DNA of 64,000 nt, taken from positions 1,566,666 through 1,630,665 of the forward strand of contig KV440964.1 of NCBI GenBank assembly GCA_001636495.1, given 5' to 3'. Both the position numbers and the translations under genes were made by a program. Of this stretch, positions 49,056 through 57,960 are shown piece after piece (positions within the stretch are counted from its first letter, which is position 1; every line of letters starts with the position of its first letter). The notes under the pieces are model-generated. The model saw only the letters and a program-made list of their open reading frames with translations. It was not told where the DNA came from and ran no database searches. This DNA is from Sutcliffiella horikoshii (lineage in GTDB: Bacteria; Bacillota; Bacilli; Bacillales; Bacillaceae_I).

Positions 49056-50315
49056 CTATTTCAGTTCTGCAAGTAATCGAACATAGTTCTCGTAAGCTAT
49101 ATATTTTGCTTCTTTTGGAATAAAGAACGTATTACTTGGAGTTACATAAAGGGTTTTCCAGTTTGCACCCATTAAATGCGCTTCCTTTGTGGGGAGCCAT
49201 TTGACATGGAATACTTTCTTTTTCTTATTTTTGGTGATGATGATAAGCTCGTTTGGTCCAGCTTCTTTTGAAAAAGTCACACTCTGATACCATTCTTTAG
49301 GGAAATCTATAAAAAAACCAGCGTCAAAATCTGCGTATCGCTCATGGACCATCTTAAAGCTATTATCGGAAGTGAGCTGATAGTAGGCATGGACCCACGG
49401 CATTTCTGCCAATGAAACATCGTCCCATCCATCGGGTTCATATAATGATCCCACCTCAATTATTCCGTCATGATTAACATCCTCAGAAAAGACGAGTCTT
49501 GGCTTATATAAGGGAAAACCAACTTCTTCTGTTGCACTAGTTAATTGGCCATTCTTCGAAATTATGACCATGGATTGACCAGTGTTAGCCCCTTGTGATG
49601 CATCAAGGAAAATTCCTTCATCCTTATCATTTACTTTTCCTATCAGCATTTTTTCATATCCGTTGACATATTCCATGACACTGACTTCACTTTTTTTTGA
49701 TAGTAATGAGTCGGCTTCCATTTTGTATGCCAGTAATTTGGCTGAGATATTTCGATTAAACTCCAGCGCATAAAGGATATTACCTCTACCAGCCAAATCA
49801 CCAATCTCATATTGATGAAACTGGCCAACAGGTGAAATGCTCCAAACCCCTACCTCATTTTGAGTAAGCAAATGTACCTTCTGCTGTTGGGGGTGGTCTC
49901 CTAATATAGTACCTATAAATAATTCGTCATCTCCATCATCATTCATATCCTCAACATGAACAGAAGAAATATCGAATCCTTCTAAGGGGAATACCGCTGA
50001 CTTTACCCAACCATCACCTTTAAGGTTTGAAAACAAGCCAACCTTTAAGTTCGTTGCTTCATTTTCCCCCTTATAAAAAACAGCCGCATGGCGGATGACA
50101 TGATCATTTTTCAGCAAAGTGATCTTATCTTGCTCAGTTTTTAAGGGTAAAATAAGATCTGTGTTGGAAGGAAGGGACTTTTCCACCGTTCGAATTAATT
50201 CCTTATTCTCCATAGATGTCAGGGGCATAGAAACTAAGCTCATTGGAGGACTCTGGACACCGTTGCATCCGGTGCAGATTAATAATAAGAATATAATTCC
50301 AAAGTACTTTGTCAT
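49056..50315 (-). CDS. Putative lipoprotein with FG-GAP/VCBS-like repeats
   Basis: A 419-residue exported protein. The N-terminal hydrophobic segment ends in ICTGC-NG, a plausible lipobox with the modified Cys at ~18. ATG 50315 is preferred because AAAGAGG is nine bases away; ATG 50324 abuts it. Calcium-loop-like motifs DMNDDGDDELFIG (~125) and DVNHDGIIEVGSL (~290) mark integrin/FG-GAP-like beta-propeller blades. It lies between a polysaccharide deacetylase gene and a response regulator gene, with tight spacing. A role as accessory surface sensor or enzyme partner of the kinase is inferred. Confidence 0.8.
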   Translation of the reverse strand: MTKYFGIIFLLLICTGCNGVQSPPMSLVSMPLTSMENKELIRTVEKSLPSNTDLILPLKTEQDKITLLKNDHVIRHAAVFYKGENEATNLKVGLFSNLKGDGWVKSAVFPLEGFDISSVHVEDMNDDGDDELFIGTILGDHPQQQKVHLLTQNEVGVWSISPVGQFHQYEIGDLAGRGNILYALEFNRNISAKLLAYKMEADSLLSKKSEVSVMEYVNGYEKMLIGKVNDKDEGIFLDASQGANTGQSMVIISKNGQLTSATEEVGFPLYKPRLVFSEDVNHDGIIEVGSLYEPDGWDDVSLAEMPWVHAYYQLTSDNSFKMVHERYADFDAGFFIDFPKEWYQSVTFSKEAGPNELIIITKNKKKKVFHVKWLPTKEAHLMGANWKTLYVTPSNTFFIPKEAKYIAYENYVRLLAELK

Positions 50316-50329
50316 TCTTTTCATCCTCT

Positions 50330-51235
50330 TTAAAATTGTACAGGGTTCATGCCTTCTGACAAACCTTTAAATGAATACCCTTCTTCTATTAGTGTATCTA
50401 ATAGTATCGGCAAATACTCTACAGTGGTTTTTAAATCGTGCATTAATACCACTGGTGGTTGATCATTTTGCTCGACCTTCTTAATTTGATTCAGTGTCTC
50501 TTGAACATATCCAGAACCTCTGTAATACCAATCCATACTGTCAACATTCCAATCCCATAAAATAAAGCCTTCTTTTTTGATTGCTTGCTTATAAGCGGTG
50601 ATCATTTTTGGAGCAGATCCATAGGGTGTCCGAATCAGGTTTGTATTGGTCCCAGTGGCTTCCAATACTGCTTGTTGTGCTTTAAGCATTTCAGCCACAA
50701 CCGATTGCTCGGAAGCATAAAATTGATTTATGTCATGGGTGACACCATGCAATGCAGCGGCGTGACCAGAGTCAATCATCCTTTTCACCAAGTCCTCCTT
50801 GTTCTTGATTAGTGGTTCTAACATAAAGAATGTCGCTTTAACCTGATAATCTTCAAGCACATCCAACAATTCTTCCGTTGCATTATTTGGACCATCATCA
50901 AAAGTTAAGTAGATTACCTTTCCTTGGCTCGCCGGTTCCTCATCACCAACATCTTCCGATAGGCTGAATTCCTCAACTTCTTCTCCGTCTTCCTTCTCAC
51001 TTGATGTTGTTATTTTTTCATCTTGGTCTTCTTGGGACTCTTTATATGAATCCATGTGATCGAGGTTCCCTGATTGAATGTTTTCATCTTCAGGGACAGT
51101 AATTTCCTGCATAGTGGATGCTGTCTCCCCACTAATAAGAAGTGTTGGGAAAAATAAAATAGTCCCAATTAACAAAATAAGTAGAAGTGTAAACTCGCTC
51201 TTTTTTATGGCTTTCCTCTTGTTAGCTCTTCTCAC
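50330..51235 (-). CDS. Membrane-anchored polysaccharide deacetylase
   Basis: A 301-residue protein with an N-terminal anchor (~17-36, LLLILLIGTILFFPTLLI), an acidic linker (~45-100) and a NodB domain. Motifs: YLTFDDGP (~110), the metal His pair AALHGVTHD (His163, His167), LIRTPYGS, WDWNVDSMDW and VVLMHD. NodB enzymes remove acetyl or N-acetyl groups from peptidoglycan or other glycans. GTG 51235 is seven bases after GGAGGG; an in-frame TTG at 51250 would be inside the site. It is the first gene of the four-gene envelope operon. Confidence 0.9.
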   Translation of the reverse strand: MRRANKRKAIKKSEFTLLLILLIGTILFFPTLLISGETASTMQEITVPEDENIQSGNLDHMDSYKESQEDQDEKITTSSEKEDGEEVEEFSLSEDVGDEEPASQGKVIYLTFDDGPNNATEELLDVLEDYQVKATFFMLEPLIKNKEDLVKRMIDSGHAAALHGVTHDINQFYASEQSVVAEMLKAQQAVLEATGTNTNLIRTPYGSAPKMITAYKQAIKKEGFILWDWNVDSMDWYYRGSGYVQETLNQIKKVEQNDQPPVVLMHDLKTTVEYLPILLDTLIEEGYSFKGLSEGMNPVQF

Positions 51236-51371
51236 AAACTTTCCCTCCAAAAGTATACTTATTACTTTTAGTGTAAGAGGTTACTAGTTACAAAGAGTTA
51301 CAAAAAGGTTACAATTTCAACAAAACAAATAGGGAGAGAAGGAAAAAGTGGTGGGGACCAGTCCCCACCAC

Positions 51372-52472
51372 TCATTTGATGACTTGCAGATCTTTCGGAT
51401 AACTTGTCAACAATTCTATCCCGCTTTCGGTTACCAAAATATCATCCTCGATTCGTACGCCACCAACTCCTGGTTTGTAGATTCCAGGCTCAATCGTAAA
51501 CGCCATCCCTTTTTGCAACTTCATCGTGTTCGTTTCATTCATGGATGGGTATTCATGCACTTCAATTCCAAGACCGTGGCCGATACGGTGTGTGAAGAAC
51601 TCTCCAAAGCCACTTTCCGTTATGATGGAGCGGGCTGTTCGATCAATCTGCCCGATCTCCACACCAGGTTTGCAGATATCCACTGCAGCAAGCTGGGCTT
51701 TAAGTACTGTTTCATAGATTTCCTTCTGCTCTTCATTCACACTTCCGAATGCAACGGTTCTTGTGATATCTGAGCAATATCCATTTAAGACAACGCCAAG
51801 GTCAAATAGGACAAGGTCGCCTTCTTTAACTGTATCAAGTCCTGGCTTTCCGTGAGGAGCGGCAGTCTTCAATCCTGTCAGCGCCATTGTGGAAAAGGAC
51901 ATCTGGCTGACGCCTTTTTTCTTTAGCTCATACTCAATCGTCGCAACAAGATCTTGCTCGGTAACGCCTTTTTTGAGATGATGCACTCCGACTTCCACTC
52001 CAAAATCGGCTAGCTTTGCCGCTTCTCTCAATATGGAGACTTCTTCTTCATCCTTCACAAGGCGGAGCTGGTACATCTTATCTTCAGCAGCGGCAAGATT
52101 TACCCCTGGGAAGATTTCCTCTAACTTATGTAAACGAGCGACGGTCATATGTTCTTTCTCAACAGCTAGCTTTTCAATGGTAATACCATGCTGCTTCACA
52201 TACTCCTGAACCTTTTGCCAAGGATCGTCTGTATCGTTATATCCGACAATGCCATAGGTCCAGCCAGTTTTCTTCACCTGTTCAACTTCCATATTCGGGC
52301 AGACAATGGCAGGCTCATTATTAGGGAAAGCGAGAAGTCCCAATAGTCTTTCGTGTGGATCTGTGTAAAATCCGCTTATGTAAAATACGTTCGGGGTAGA
52401 AGTCAAGAAACAACCGGACAAGTCCTCCTGTTTTAGCCATTCCACCAGTTGCTGCAAACGATGTTCTTTCAA
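51372..52472 (-). CDS. M24 Xaa-Pro peptidase
   Basis: A 366-residue creatinase/prolidase-like metallopeptidase that cuts next to proline. The N-terminal domain (~1-130) is creatinase-like. The catalytic domain has the five metal ligands: Asp in FDLGVVLNGY and YCSDITRT, His in HRIGHGLGIEVHE, Glu in FTIEPGIY and Glu in VRIEDDI. TTG 52472 is used because AAAGGGAG lies nine bases upstream; no site precedes the longer frame to 52511. Aminopeptidase and dipeptidase forms cannot be told apart. It is a single gene divergent to ytkL. Confidence 0.9.
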   Translation of the reverse strand: MKEHRLQQLVEWLKQEDLSGCFLTSTPNVFYISGFYTDPHERLLGLLAFPNNEPAIVCPNMEVEQVKKTGWTYGIVGYNDTDDPWQKVQEYVKQHGITIEKLAVEKEHMTVARLHKLEEIFPGVNLAAAEDKMYQLRLVKDEEEVSILREAAKLADFGVEVGVHHLKKGVTEQDLVATIEYELKKKGVSQMSFSTMALTGLKTAAPHGKPGLDTVKEGDLVLFDLGVVLNGYCSDITRTVAFGSVNEEQKEIYETVLKAQLAAVDICKPGVEIGQIDRTARSIITESGFGEFFTHRIGHGLGIEVHEYPSMNETNTMKLQKGMAFTIEPGIYKPGVGGVRIEDDILVTESGIELLTSYPKDLQVIK

Positions 52473-52640
52473 TTCAGCCACTCCCTTTATTGAAAATTTT
52501 AAACTGCGCAAATTAATACGTTTACATTTAGAGTATCAGGGAATTATAGTTCTGTAAATTTAGTAGAAGGACTTTTTGTAAAAAAGAGAGAAGACTAACG
52601 GGTATGATAATTTTCTGTTTGAAAAGGAGAGGTTGTTAGA

Positions 52641-53324
52641 ATGAAAGTTTCCTATCATGGACATTCCGTAGTAAAAGTAGAGGCTAACAGTAAAACCATT
52701 CTTTTTGATCCATTTATCACCGGTAATGGTCTGACCGATTTAAATGCAGACGATGTGAAAGTGGATGTCATTCTTTTAACGCACGGTCACAATGACCATG
52801 TTGGTGATACCGTAGACTTGGCTCTTAAAAATGATGCGCTGGTGGTAGCACCTTTTGAGCTTGCCGAATATTTGGGCTGGCAGGGTGTGAAGGTACATGA
52901 GATGCATATCGGAGGAGCCCATGAATTTGATTTTGGTACGGTGAAGCTTACGCAGGCTTTCCATGGTTCAAGCTATACAGATTATGAAACAAAAACAATC
53001 GTCTATACAGGCATGCCTAGTGGTATCTTACTGACGATTGAAGGTAAAACCCTTTTCCATGCCGGGGACACAGCGTTGTTTTCCGATATGAAAATGATTG
53101 GAGAATTAAATGATATTGATGTAGCATTCTTGCCGATAGGGGACAACTTCACGATGGGACCGGATGATGCAGTACTTGCTGCAAAGTGGCTGAATGCCTC
53201 CACAGTGGTGCCTATCCATTTCAATACCTTCCCCGTTATTGAACAGGATCCACGAAAGTTTGTGTCTAGGCTTCCTGAAGGTGTCGGGAAAGTGCTGGAG
53301 GTAGGAGAAGCTATCGAATTATAG
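52641..53324 (+). CDS. ytkL: Metal-dependent hydrolase YtkL (UPF0173, beta-lactamase fold)
   Basis: A 227-residue metallo-beta-lactamase-fold protein of the UPF0173 family. The metal motif HxHxDH is intact ([11 protein letters not shown], ~47-57), with further ligands in AFHGSSY, FHAGDTA and VPIHFNT. The substrate is unknown. Length and motif order match B. subtilis YtkL. RBS AAGGAGAGG precedes the ATG by 9 bases. It has its own terminator. Confidence 0.92.
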   Translation: MKVSYHGHSVVKVEANSKTILFDPFITGNGLTDLNADDVKVDVILLTHGHNDHVGDTVDLALKNDALVVAPFELAEYLGWQGVKVHEMHIGGAHEFDFGTVKLTQAFHGSSYTDYETKTIVYTGMPSGILLTIEGKTLFHAGDTALFSDMKMIGELNDIDVAFLPIGDNFTMGPDDAVLAAKWLNASTVVPIHFNTFPVIEQDPRKFVSRLPEGVGKVLEVGEAIEL

Positions 53325-53336
53325 GTCTGTTCAGAG

Positions 53337-53365
53337 AAAAGAAGCGGTTTTGCTTCTTTTTTTTG
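53337..53365 (+). terminator. ytkL terminator
   Basis: AAAAGAAGC (53337-53345) pairs with GCTTCTTTT (53352-53360), followed by T's. Confidence 0.88.
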
Positions 53366-53415
53366 TTGTCTTGAATATACATGATACAAGCTATCCAGTT
53401 TGGAAGGAGTGGTAG

Positions 53416-53661
53416 GTGTTGAAGAACAGACTATTATTATCGTTATTATGTATTGCCGCGCTTTTATATGTGGCCGTACCCCGTTTGCCAATGACAGAAG
53501 ATGGACTTGCAGGCTGGTTTGCCATTGCGTGGCTTGTGCTTGCTTTAATGGCCATTGGGGGAAATATGGCCGCCATAATGTATCTGCCGAAGCGGAAACG
53601 AATAATCAATAAAGTGAAATTAGCAGAGGTAAAAAAGGTCCGATTGCGTCAATATCAGTAA
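53416..53661 (+). CDS. Small two-segment membrane protein
   Basis: An 81-residue protein with two membrane segments (~6-22 LLLSLLCIAALLYVAV and ~33-56 WFAIAWLVLALMAIGGNMAAIMYL) and a basic cytoplasmic tail. GTG 53416 and TTG 53419 both follow AAGGAG at good spacing. It lies between the ytkL terminator and ytoI. No family is recognised, although small proteins of this kind next to ytoI are common in Bacillus. A membrane accessory role is inferred only from the segments. Confidence 0.6.
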   Translation: MLKNRLLLSLLCIAALLYVAVPRLPMTEDGLAGWFAIAWLVLALMAIGGNMAAIMYLPKRKRIINKVKLAEVKKVRLRQYQ

Positions 53662-53730
53662 ACACGTTGAATACAAGGCTCCACACCCGTATAATGAAAG
53701 TATAAAATATTTTTTGGACGGGTGAATAGT

Positions 53731-55038
53731 GTGACTAAGCATGAGCAGATTCTCCAATATATCGAAGAACTTCCGATTGGAGAAAAAATATCAGTACGAC
53801 AAATAGCCAAGGCATTGACGGTCAGTGAAGGTACAGCATATAGGGCAATCAAGGATGCCGAAAATAAAGGGTATGTTAGTACCATCGAACGCGTTGGTAC
53901 TATTCGTATTGAGCGGAAAAAGAAAGAGAATATCGAAAAACTGACATTCGCCGAAGTGGTCAATATCGTGGATGGACAAGTTCTTGGTGGCAAGGAAGGC
54001 TTGCATAAAACACTCAACAAATTTGTCATCGGTGCGATGAAGCTTGAAGCGATGATGCGCTATACAGAAGCCGGCAACCTGTTGATTGTCGGGAACCGTT
54101 ATAATGCACATAAGTTGGCAATCGAAGCGGGGGCTGCTGTCCTGATCACAGGTGGATTTGATACGGATGAAGAGGTCAAGCGACTAGCCGATGAAATGAA
54201 ACTGCCAATCATCTCGAGCAGCTACGATACTTTTACCGTTGCAACGTTAATCAACCGCGCAATCTATGACCAATTAATCAAAAAGGAAATTGTTCTGGTG
54301 GAGGATATTTTGACTCCGATAGAGGCGACGACCTATTTGACAACAGAGGACACCATTGCAGAATGGTATAAAGTGAACGAAGAAATCAAGCACAGCCGTT
54401 TCCCTATCATAGATAAGAACTTGAAGGTCCAAGGTGTGGTTACCTCCAAGGATGTACTTGGCAAGGATTCCGGGACGCTTATTGAAAAAGTGATGACCAA
54501 AAATCCTATTACCGTCAATGGCAAAACATCTGTCGCTTCCGCTGCCCATATCATGGTCTGGGAAGGAATTGAGATGCTGCCGGTCGTGGACCAGAGTCAT
54601 CGCCTTCTTGGAATCATCAGCCGTCAGGACGTACTGAAGGCGTTGCAGATGATCCAGAGGCAGCCACAGGTGGGCGAAACCCTTGATGATATAGTGACCA
54701 ACCAGTTTGTGGATGTAACGGAGTCAAAAGGCGAAGAGGCCTACCAAAGTGAAGTGACCCCCCAGATGACCAATTCGGTGGGGACGATATCTTATGGGGT
54801 GTTTACTACCATCGTGACAGAGGCTGCCAAGCGTGTGATTCGTAATTTGAAAAAGAGTGATATGGTCGTGGAGAATATTACGATCTATTTCATCAAGCCT
54901 GTGCAGATTGACAGCACCATTGAGATCAAGCCAAAGGTGCTGGAGGTCGGTCGCAAGTTCGGAAAAGTAGATGTGGAAGTGTACCATGAAGGCAATGTCG
55001 TCGGCAAGGCGATGATGATGGTGCAGTTGATACAATAG
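53731..55038 (+). CDS. ytoI: Regulatory protein YtoI (HTH-DRTGG-CBS-hotdog)
   Basis: A 435-residue multi-domain protein. A winged helix-turn-helix at ~1-68 (ISVRQIAKALTVSEGTAYRAIKDAE) is followed by a DRTGG domain (~75-185), a CBS pair (~195-305; adenosyl ligand sensing) and a C-terminal hotdog/thioesterase-like domain (~320-435; VGTISYGVFTTIVTEAAKRVI). The order equals B. subtilis YtoI; its role is not established. It probably senses a nucleotide or acyl-CoA. GTG 53731 is used; GTG 53722 abuts the weak GGACGG site. A terminator follows. Confidence 0.92.
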   Translation: MTKHEQILQYIEELPIGEKISVRQIAKALTVSEGTAYRAIKDAENKGYVSTIERVGTIRIERKKKENIEKLTFAEVVNIVDGQVLGGKEGLHKTLNKFVIGAMKLEAMMRYTEAGNLLIVGNRYNAHKLAIEAGAAVLITGGFDTDEEVKRLADEMKLPIISSSYDTFTVATLINRAIYDQLIKKEIVLVEDILTPIEATTYLTTEDTIAEWYKVNEEIKHSRFPIIDKNLKVQGVVTSKDVLGKDSGTLIEKVMTKNPITVNGKTSVASAAHIMVWEGIEMLPVVDQSHRLLGIISRQDVLKALQMIQRQPQVGETLDDIVTNQFVDVTESKGEEAYQSEVTPQMTNSVGTISYGVFTTIVTEAAKRVIRNLKKSDMVVENITIYFIKPVQIDSTIEIKPKVLEVGRKFGKVDVEVYHEGNVVGKAMMMVQLIQ

Positions 55039-55085
55039 TTAGGTGGATTTGGGATTTAGATGTTGGATGTTGGAGTTGCGTTGGG

Positions 55086-55118
55086 ACGCTCTCACCTTTT
55101 GGGGTGGGGGCGTTTTTT
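55086..55118 (+). terminator. ytoI terminator
   Basis: ACGCTCTCACC (55086-55096) pairs with GGTGGGGGCGT (55103-55113) with two G-T wobbles, then TTTTTT. Confidence 0.8.
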
Positions 55119-55190
55119 GGTGGGTGGATGTTGGTTGTGGAATGGAAGAAGGTCAAATGGAAGGGCTTTCGGTGGGGGGCGGGGGGGGAA

Positions 55191-55300
55191 AATGGATATA
55201 TTGATTTTACAATTGATATATGAGTTTTAGAATGGATATATCGGATTAACAATGGATATAAGCGTTTTACAATGGATATAAGCGTTTTACAATGGATAAG
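55191..55300 (+). repeat. Intergenic repeat array 2 (period exactly 20 bp)
   Basis: Five full 20-bp units begin at 55191, 55211, 55231, 55251 and 55271, with a partial sixth at 55291. The consensus is AATGGATATA-N4-TTTTAC; units four and five are identical. Read on the reverse strand the core is ATATCCATT, close to the ATATCAAGAAA core of array 1. It lies between the ytoI terminator and the NERD gene; the rest of this ~350-base gap holds G-rich runs (55171-55188) and no gene. Confidence 0.9.
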
Positions 55301-55391
55301 TGAAAACCTGTGATTATTATTGCTGAATTTGCAGGAATTTTAGCGTCCTAAGTCGAAATTACCAGGACTAAGTTAACAAAGGAGTGTCTCA

Positions 55392-56363
55392 ATGATAAAA
55401 AAACCTAGAGAAAAGTCGAATAGGATGCTGGTTCATGAAGCTGGTTTGCGGAGGCTTTTACCAACTCATCCACAATACTATTTGGTTGAACAGGAATATG
55501 GAAAAATGAAATACGGCTACAAAGGTGAAGAGGCATTAGACTACTTTTTAACCTTTCTCCCTCATGAACACTACCACATACTTCACGGCCTCCGTATTGA
55601 GGACCCAAAAGGCCGATACTTTCAAATGGATACGCTGCTTATCACTTCCACTCATTGCTTAATTATAGATTCGAAATATGTTTCAGGTAAACTAGAATTT
55701 GATGAAGTGGGGAGTCAACTTATCAGGCATAAAACTGATGGGAACATGGAAAGGATGGCAGATCCTCTTACTCAAGTGGCTCGGCACCGTTATCAACTTT
55801 CATTATGGCTAGAACAGCATGGCTTCCCAAGCTTACCTATTGCGAGTTTAGTAGCTTTAACTCACAATAAATCTCATCTCGTCAAAACCTCTCCCTCTCT
55901 TATGAAAAAGGTAACTTTTCTAACAAATCTCCCAAATAGAGTAAATGAAATTAATGCACTACATACAAAGGAGGTGCTAAATAAAAAAGAACTTAACAAA
56001 CTTTCGAAGAAGCTTATTAAGAAACACACACCGGATAGCTTTAATTTTCTACAAGTCTATAACATCAAGAAGGAAGAGCTTATAAAAGGAGTGATTTGTT
56101 TAAATTGTGGGTTTAACCTGGTGAAGAAAAAAAGAAAATACTGGACTTGTAAGAATTGCCAAACACAATCAATGACAGCGCTCCTTCGAGCTATTGAAGA
56201 CTATAAACTTTTAATTTCCACTACCATTCAGAATAAAGAATTGAGATGGTTCTTCATACTGAGTTCTGCATCAGAAGCTTATAATATCTTGGTTTCTCTT
56301 GGTTTACCCTCAGTCGGTCACAAAAAAGGGAGGACATACTCGTTAGAACATTTTAAAACTTAA
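55392..56363 (+). CDS. NERD-domain protein with C-terminal zinc ribbon
   Basis: A 323-residue protein. Residues ~38-155 hold a nuclease-related (NERD) domain: a GYKGEEALDYFL start, LRIEDPKGRYFQMDTLLIT and IIDSKYVSGKL, which carry the Asp and Glu/Asp-x-Lys residues of the restriction-nuclease-like active site. Residues ~235-262 form a zinc ribbon (CLNCGFNL...WTCKNCQTQ). A helical end follows. RBS AAGGAGTG is good. It is a stand-alone gene between conserved neighbours, with base composition like the surroundings. A DNA-processing role is inferred; the true function is unknown. Confidence 0.85.
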   Translation: MIKKPREKSNRMLVHEAGLRRLLPTHPQYYLVEQEYGKMKYGYKGEEALDYFLTFLPHEHYHILHGLRIEDPKGRYFQMDTLLITSTHCLIIDSKYVSGKLEFDEVGSQLIRHKTDGNMERMADPLTQVARHRYQLSLWLEQHGFPSLPIASLVALTHNKSHLVKTSPSLMKKVTFLTNLPNRVNEINALHTKEVLNKKELNKLSKKLIKKHTPDSFNFLQVYNIKKEELIKGVICLNCGFNLVKKKRKYWTCKNCQTQSMTALLRAIEDYKLLISTTIQNKELRWFFILSSASEAYNILVSLGLPSVGHKKGRTYSLEHFKT

Positions 56364-56380
56364 TTCCTTCAAACTAAATA

Positions 56381-56414
56381 AAAAAACCGCCCCTCCAAAA
56401 ACCTCCAAGGGACG
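56381..56414 (-). terminator. ytpI terminator (leftward)
   Basis: CGCCCCT (56388-56394) can pair with AGGGACG (56408-56414) with one wobble. The reverse strand then shows a run of six or more T (56386-56381). The stem is short. Confidence 0.5.
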
Positions 56415-56433
56415 ACTCAATAAAAAACTCTAT

Positions 56434-56775
56434 TTAATTCGTAACCGTCTTCTCTTTCATTTCCGCTTCCTTCACCGCTTCCGCTTCTTCAATGGCAAAT
56501 GGCAGGTAGAAACGGTAGGCTTTGTAGCCGGCCCAGATGCTGCCTAATCCTACAAGTATAAGGACAATCCCGACAACGATTGCAACAGTGGACATTGGGT
56601 CAATCAGTGTATTAATTCCGAAGAAGAAAACAAAACTTCCTAGGGCGATGCTGGATTTTGCACTCAGCCATTTCTTCTCGGCAGGGAGGTGGGTACGGAA
56701 GTATTTTACTTTATACATCAAATAGAACATTAATGAAAAGATAATGAGAAAAACAAAAATAGCCAAAAAGGACAC
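56434..56775 (-). CDS. ytpI: YtpI family membrane protein
   Basis: A 113-residue protein with three membrane segments (~3-20 LAIFVFLIIFSLMFYLMY, ~43-60 IALGSFVFFFGINTLI, ~64-86 VAIVVGIVLILVGLGSIWAGY) and a Glu-rich cytoplasmic tail. It matches the YtpI family in size and in position before nrnA. Function is unknown. The start is GTG 56775 or the TTG three codons later; AGAAGGAGTG is near both. It is divergent to nrnA over ~170 bases. Confidence 0.82.
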   Translation of the reverse strand: MSFLAIFVFLIIFSLMFYLMYKVKYFRTHLPAEKKWLSAKSSIALGSFVFFFGINTLIDPMSTVAIVVGIVLILVGLGSIWAGYKAYRFYLPFAIEEAEAVKEAEMKEKTVTN

Positions 56776-56948
56776 ACTCCTTCTATATTCATTGTGTTAC
56801 TTATTATTTTATCATAAGCGTACAAGTTATATTGTAACGTGTTCGTGAACAAAATTCTACTTTTGCAAGATTAGCGTTATTCCTTTGAGTTCGTTCGAAA
56901 CTATGATTAAATAAAAGAAAAGATACAGGTGAAAGAGGGATACATGCG

Positions 56949-57899
56949 ATGAGGCAACAGATTATAGATGAAATTAAGGCGCATGACACGGTGATTATTC
57001 ACCGTCACGTGAGACCGGATCCTGATGCATATGGGTCTCAGTGTGGGTTGGCGGAATTGATTAAGGAGAGTTACCCGGAAAAGAAGGTGTATCGAGTAGG
57101 GAAAGAGGAAGAGTCATTTAACTTCTTGAGCAAGCTTGATGAGATACCGGACTCAAGTTATGAAGGAGCGCTGGTAATTGTTTGTGATACGGCAAACACG
57201 GATCGAATCTGTGATCAGCGCTACAAAATGGCGGCTAAGTGGATTAAAATTGACCACCATCCGAACGAGGATAGATACGGGGATTTGATGTGGGTGGATA
57301 CGGATTCTAGTTCCACGAGTGAAATGATTTACGAATTGTATCTAGCCGGGAAAAACCAAGGATGGTTGATGACAAAGGAAGCAGCAAGACTTATTTTTGC
57401 CGGAATCATTGGCGATACAGGCAGGTTCCTTTTCCAGAGCACGAATACGAAGACCTTCCAATATGCGAGTGAGCTGTTGAGCTACGGATTTTCGATGACG
57501 GAGCTTTATGATGAGCTATATAGGACGAAGCTGCATATTGCAAAACTAAGCGGGTATGTGCTGGAGAATTTCTCCCTGCATGAGAATGGCATTGCTTCCA
57601 TGAAGCTTACACCGGATATACTGCAACGCTACAATGCCTTGCCGTCTGAAGCTTCCCAGTTGGTTGGGATGTTAGGTAACATTGAGGGGATCAGGGCATG
57701 GGCATTCTTCATTGAAGAATCGGATCAGATCAGGGTGAGACTCCGTTCGAAGAGTACCATAGTCAATGAAATTGCGAAGAAATATAATGGTGGAGGCCAT
57801 CCGCTCGCCTCAGGTGCATCGATTTACAAATGGGAAGATGCAGACCTTGTGCTCGCTGATCTGATAGAAGCATCCAGGGCGCAGCTACAAGGAGAATAG
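56949..57899 (+). CDS. nrnA: Oligoribonuclease / pAp phosphatase NrnA
   Basis: A 316-residue DHH-family phosphoesterase that degrades very short RNAs and removes the 3' phosphate from pAp. Metal and active-site motifs: HRHVRPDPDAYGS (~18), CDTANTDR (~78), KIDHHPNED (~100), the DTGRF region (~150) and the substrate-binding GGGHPLASGA near residue 285 (DHHA1 domain). Length matches B. subtilis NrnA (YtqI). It ends in a terminator shared with the convergent ytrI. Confidence 0.95.
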   Translation: MRQQIIDEIKAHDTVIIHRHVRPDPDAYGSQCGLAELIKESYPEKKVYRVGKEEESFNFLSKLDEIPDSSYEGALVIVCDTANTDRICDQRYKMAAKWIKIDHHPNEDRYGDLMWVDTDSSSTSEMIYELYLAGKNQGWLMTKEAARLIFAGIIGDTGRFLFQSTNTKTFQYASELLSYGFSMTELYDELYRTKLHIAKLSGYVLENFSLHENGIASMKLTPDILQRYNALPSEASQLVGMLGNIEGIRAWAFFIEESDQIRVRLRSKSTIVNEIAKKYNGGGHPLASGASIYKWEDADLVLADLIEASRAQLQGE

Positions 57900-57915
57900 C
57901 CCACTTACCAACAAG

Positions 57916-57960
57916 TAAAAGAGGAAGTGTCGTTATAAAAGACAGACACTTCCTCTTTTA
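57916..57960. terminator. Bidirectional terminator for nrnA and ytrI
   Basis: A perfect 16-bp stem (57916-57931 with 57945-57960) with A/T runs on both sides. The ytrI stop codon lies inside the right arm. Confidence 0.93.

Noticed and set aside
51348-51773. A 141-codon forward frame opposite the Xaa-Pro peptidase
   Set aside because: It is antisense to the metal-ligand region of a clear M24 peptidase and has no binding site.
55171-55188. G-quadruplex in the G-rich tract before array 2
   Set aside because: Only two long G runs are next to each other; four separate runs at short spacing are not present.
55191-55300. CRISPR-like array
   Set aside because: Units of 20 bp follow each other directly with no unique spacers, and there are no cas genes in the window. 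Array 1 at 37,950-38,070 was rejected for the same reason.
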